In this document: piece by piece, positions 22,237 to 23,566 of the stretch | How positions within the stretch are numbered: position 1 is the stretch's first letter | How the letters are laid out: each line of letters starts with the position of its first letter | DNA from: DATFYP01 sp035626235 | GTDB taxonomy: Archaea > Thermoproteota > Nitrososphaeria > Nitrososphaerales > Gagatemarchaeaceae | Direction: 5' to 3' | DNA length: 23,566 nt | Assembly (NCBI GenBank): GCA_035626235.1 | Contig: DASPOB010000026.1 | Coordinates: 1-23,566 of the forward strand | The notes under the pieces: generated by a model | Database searches by the model: none | Told to the model about the DNA's origin: nothing | Seen by the model: the letters and a program-made list of their open reading frames with translations, nothing else | Program-made: the position numbers and the translations under genes

Positions 22237-22629
22237 TCACCACATGACACACTTGGTCGGATGAATCTTGAGTATGGGGGACTCGCCCTCCCCCCATGGG
22301 TCCCGCTTGTAGAACTCGAATCTGTCGAACAGGATCTGTAGAAGTCGCAGGTACTCCTTACCTCGCTCGAAGATTTTGCAGTCCCCTTCGACCATCAGGC
22401 CCCGATTGGGCCGATACGTGTCGACCACCAGTGCGACACGCCTGTTTTCCCTGAGGTTCCGTAGTTTCTTCGTCCCATAGTCCACGGCGACTACAATGTC
22501 GCCCCCATCGAGGGCGTAAATCACGGGAACGACATGAGGCCGGCCGTCGCCCGAAGCCGTCGCAAGTCTGCAGAGTTCGTGCCGTCTCAGGAAATCCAAT
22601 TCACGCTTCTTCAACTGAGCCACAAGCAA
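22237..22629 (-). CDS. Pyridoxamine 5'-phosphate oxidase-like flavin/F420-binding split-barrel protein
   Basis: A protein of about 130 residues with the split-barrel pattern: LATASGDGRPHVVPVIYALDG, then DIVVAVDYGTKKLRNLRENRRVALVVD, then a strand containing GLMVEGDCKIF. Members bind FMN, F420 or heme and reduce varied substrates; the specificity cannot be read here. The start is uncertain: TTG at 22629, GTG at 22623 or TTG at 22614. It lies 37 bp downstream of the 3' end of tRNA-Thr on the same strand. Confidence 0.85.
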   Translation of the reverse strand: MLVAQLKKRELDFLRRHELCRLATASGDGRPHVVPVIYALDGGDIVVAVDYGTKKLRNLRENRRVALVVDTYRPNRGLMVEGDCKIFERGKEYLRLLQILFDRFEFYKRDPWGEGESPILKIHPTKCVMW

Positions 22630-22666
22630 CGGTCCCCTTCGGCGGGGAAAAGCATTGCGCGAGGAG

Positions 22667-22783
22667 AGCCACGGCCGGGACTTTCGGTCACCGCCTCGGT
22701 GGCATTCGATCCCGGGACCCCCACCTCAATGGGCGCGCTGTCGCTTACCAAGGTGGTGCTCTACCAGGCTGAGCTACCGTGGC
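22667..22783 (-). tRNA. tRNA-Thr(GGU) with two introns, one in the T-loop
   Basis: It has acceptor GCCACGG/CCGTGGC with discriminator U and D-arm GCTC/GAGC. The anticodon stem CCACC/GGTGG holds loop TTGGTAA, anticodon GGU. Intron 1 is 22727-22745 (19 nt, position 37/38), bulges TAA and TGA, central helix TTGG/CCAT (outer T-T mismatch). Intron 2 is 22681-22704 (24 nt) in the T-loop at about 59/60. The T-stem CCGGG (22711-22715) and CCCGG (22675-22679) forms its outer helix, with bulges AAT and AGT and central helix ATCG/CGAA (one mismatch). The mature T-loop is ATCGAAT, with an unusual A54. The mature RNA is 74 nt. A GATTAAAAAT box lies at 22808-22817. Confidence 0.9.
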
Positions 22784-22891
22784 CCGAGCCGACGCCGACC
22801 TTTCACGATTTTTAATCTTTGAAGCCTGGGGATTTGACTGGTCTGGTGACGCACGAGCTTTAATCTCGCCTGTTTCACGGCGTGGGCGGAT

Positions 22892-23003
22892 GCCGGGGTA
22901 GCACAGCTTGGCCTATTGCGCCGGGGCAGCCGATGGCGGCGAGACTCATAATCGGCCACGATGTGAAATCCGGAGATCGCGGGCTCGAATCCCGCCCCCG
23001 GCA
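22892..23003 (+). tRNA. CAU tRNA (elongator Met, or Ile2) with two introns
   Basis: It has acceptor GCCGGGG/CCCCGGC, discriminator A and T-arm GCGGG-CTCGAAT-CCCGC. Removing two introns restores the anticodon arm CCGGA-CTCATAA-TCCGG, anticodon CAU. Intron 1 is 22925-22943 (19 nt, position 30/31) with a perfect central helix CGCC/GGCG and bulges GGG and AGA. Intron 2 is 22951-22967 (17 nt, position 37/38) with bulges TAA and AAA, central helix CTCA/TGTG (one T-T mismatch) and inner stem TCG/CGA. The mature RNA is 76 nt. It is not an initiator, as the anticodon stem lacks the three G-C pairs. A GCTTTAATC box lies at 22857-22865. Confidence 0.9.
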
Positions 23004-23014
23004 CTCCAGCAATC

Positions 23015-23022
23015 CTTATTAT
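23015..23022 (+). promoter_or_regulatory. TATA-like box of the small membrane gene
   Basis: CTTATTAT lies 26-33 bp before the TTG at 23048. It supports expression of the short reading frame that follows. Confidence 0.4.
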
Positions 23023-23047
23023 CTCAAAGGAGGCCGCCATAGCAGGT

Positions 23048-23179
23048 TTGCACATCCCGCTTCTTGACATCAACAGTTACTACAATTTCCTGAGTACGAC
23101 GATGATTGTCCTCTTCATAGTCGGGCTGGTGATTATTTTCGTCTACGAGTATGAGGCACTTAGGCGTTCCAAGACCTAG
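23048..23179 (+). CDS. 43-residue single-span membrane protein
   Basis: A small frame beginning with TTG and encoding a polar N-terminus, one clear transmembrane helix (about residues 18-33, MIVLFIVGLVIIFVY) and a charged C-terminal tail (EYEALRRSKT). The TATA-like box at the right distance and the coherent membrane-helix composition support it. No homologue is recognised. Its stop overlaps the stop of the convergent RPA-like gene (23176-23179). Confidence 0.5.
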   Translation: MHIPLLDINSYYNFLSTTMIVLFIVGLVIIFVYEYEALRRSKT

Positions 23180-23566
23180 TCGCGGCCCCTGATCTTCTCG
23201 ATCGCGCTCAAAGCGTCCAACTCAAGCACCCACCCTCCCATCTTCATGGACTTGGGGGAGACACAGGAAATGCGAAGTCTTTCGCCTGGCTGTATGCCCA
23301 GAATCCTGTCTGAATGCTCCCTCCACCCCACAACCTTCACCTCGGCCGTGTCGTCTCCCACGACGAGTTCTCCCTTCCTTACTGCCGACCCATCCCTTAG
23401 GTGCACGTCATTTACGTTCCCGTGAGAAAGTGCTATTACTTCCACCATTATCTGCGAATTCTCGTCCTTAGCATCCCTGAGTTTTGTCGCGAGTTCTTTC
23501 AGTCCAGGGAACTCCGCATCGCCCGCAACTTGTAAGGCACCACTGCTCTTGCAGACCAGTCTCCCA
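23176..23566 (-). CDS. RPA-like OB-fold ssDNA-binding protein (5' end off window)
   Basis: The frame is open to the right edge, so only the C-terminal 129 residues are visible. An OB-fold runs from about MVEVIALS through DGSAVRKGELVVGDDTAEVKVVGW and RILGIQPGERLRI to WVLELDALSAIEKI. This is the pattern of archaeal replication protein A (dG...r..e..vGD.Tg.i...lW). The upstream part (LVCKSSGALQV) may be the end of another OB-fold. It would bind single-stranded DNA in replication and repair. An internal ATG at 23448 is probably not the start. Confidence 0.8.
   Translation of the reverse strand, partial: GRLVCKSSGALQVAGDAEFPGLKELATKLRDAKDENSQIMVEVIALSHGNVNDVHLRDGSAVRKGELVVGDDTAEVKVVGWREHSDRILGIQPGERLRISCVSPKSMKMGGWVLELDALSAIEKIRGRD

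Noticed and set aside
22534..22815. 93-codon plus-strand frame across tRNA-Thr
   Set aside because: It is the antisense of an intron-bearing tRNA and the split-barrel gene start; no coding signal.
1..23566. CRISPR arrays, insertion sequences, rRNA genes
   Set aside because: I found no regularly spaced repeats, transposase-like frames with terminal inverted repeats, or rRNA-like sequence.

Overview
The window is archaeal chromosome at roughly 58% G+C by eye. It carries Orc1/Cdc6 beside an ORB-type replication origin, the small subunit of DNA polymerase D, an RPA-like protein, UPF0147 and SSSCA1-family proteins, and four tRNA genes, three of which contain two bulge-helix-bulge introns each. 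Promoters look archaeal: a TATA-like box usually sits about 25-33 bp before the start codon, so most first genes of operons are probably leaderless, often with TTG or GTG starts. Shine-Dalgarno sequences are rare. PolD, UPF0147 and bacterial-style cyclase-TPR signalling fit a GC-rich TACK archaeon, perhaps a Nitrososphaeria/Thaumarchaeota or Bathyarchaeia relative. This placement is inference; no rRNA gene is present to settle it.

Layout. 1-538 is a probable origin with several origin recognition boxes, followed by orc1/cdc6. Convergent to it is a minus-strand operon (5521 to 1729): a divergent ThyX-like protein, ThyX, a phosphohexomutase and the PolD small subunit. Next come tRNA-Ser(CGA) with two introns, a decayed LAGLIDADG endonuclease gene, an A-type Fe-S carrier, a peroxiredoxin and an SSSCA1-type zinc protein. 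From 8223 to 9805 there are four small genes: UPF0147, a zinc-ribbon/coiled-coil protein, a coiled-coil protein and a winged-helix protein with a proline-rich tail.

From 9881 to 16398 all genes run on the plus strand and look envelope-related: an ABC exporter (ATPase plus two ABC-2 permeases), a DUF4129-like membrane protein with a small membrane partner, then MoxR, DUF58 and another membrane protein. On the minus strand follow a kinase-like phosphotransferase, a class III cyclase/TolB-like/TPR protein and a GNAT acetyltransferase. The GNAT gene lies between short direct repeats, one of which copies the 3' end of the neighbouring tRNA-Leu(CAG).

The last part (20755-22226) is a three-gene operon: a RecA/RadA-fold protein without a P-loop and with an N-terminal zinc-finger-like region, then two small mutually related proteins. 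I consider this operon and the two-gene ThyX arrangement the best candidates for undescribed biology. The window closes with a flavin-type split-barrel protein, tRNA-Thr(GGU) and a CAU tRNA (each with two introns), a tiny membrane protein, and the 3' part of an RPA-like gene that runs off the right edge.
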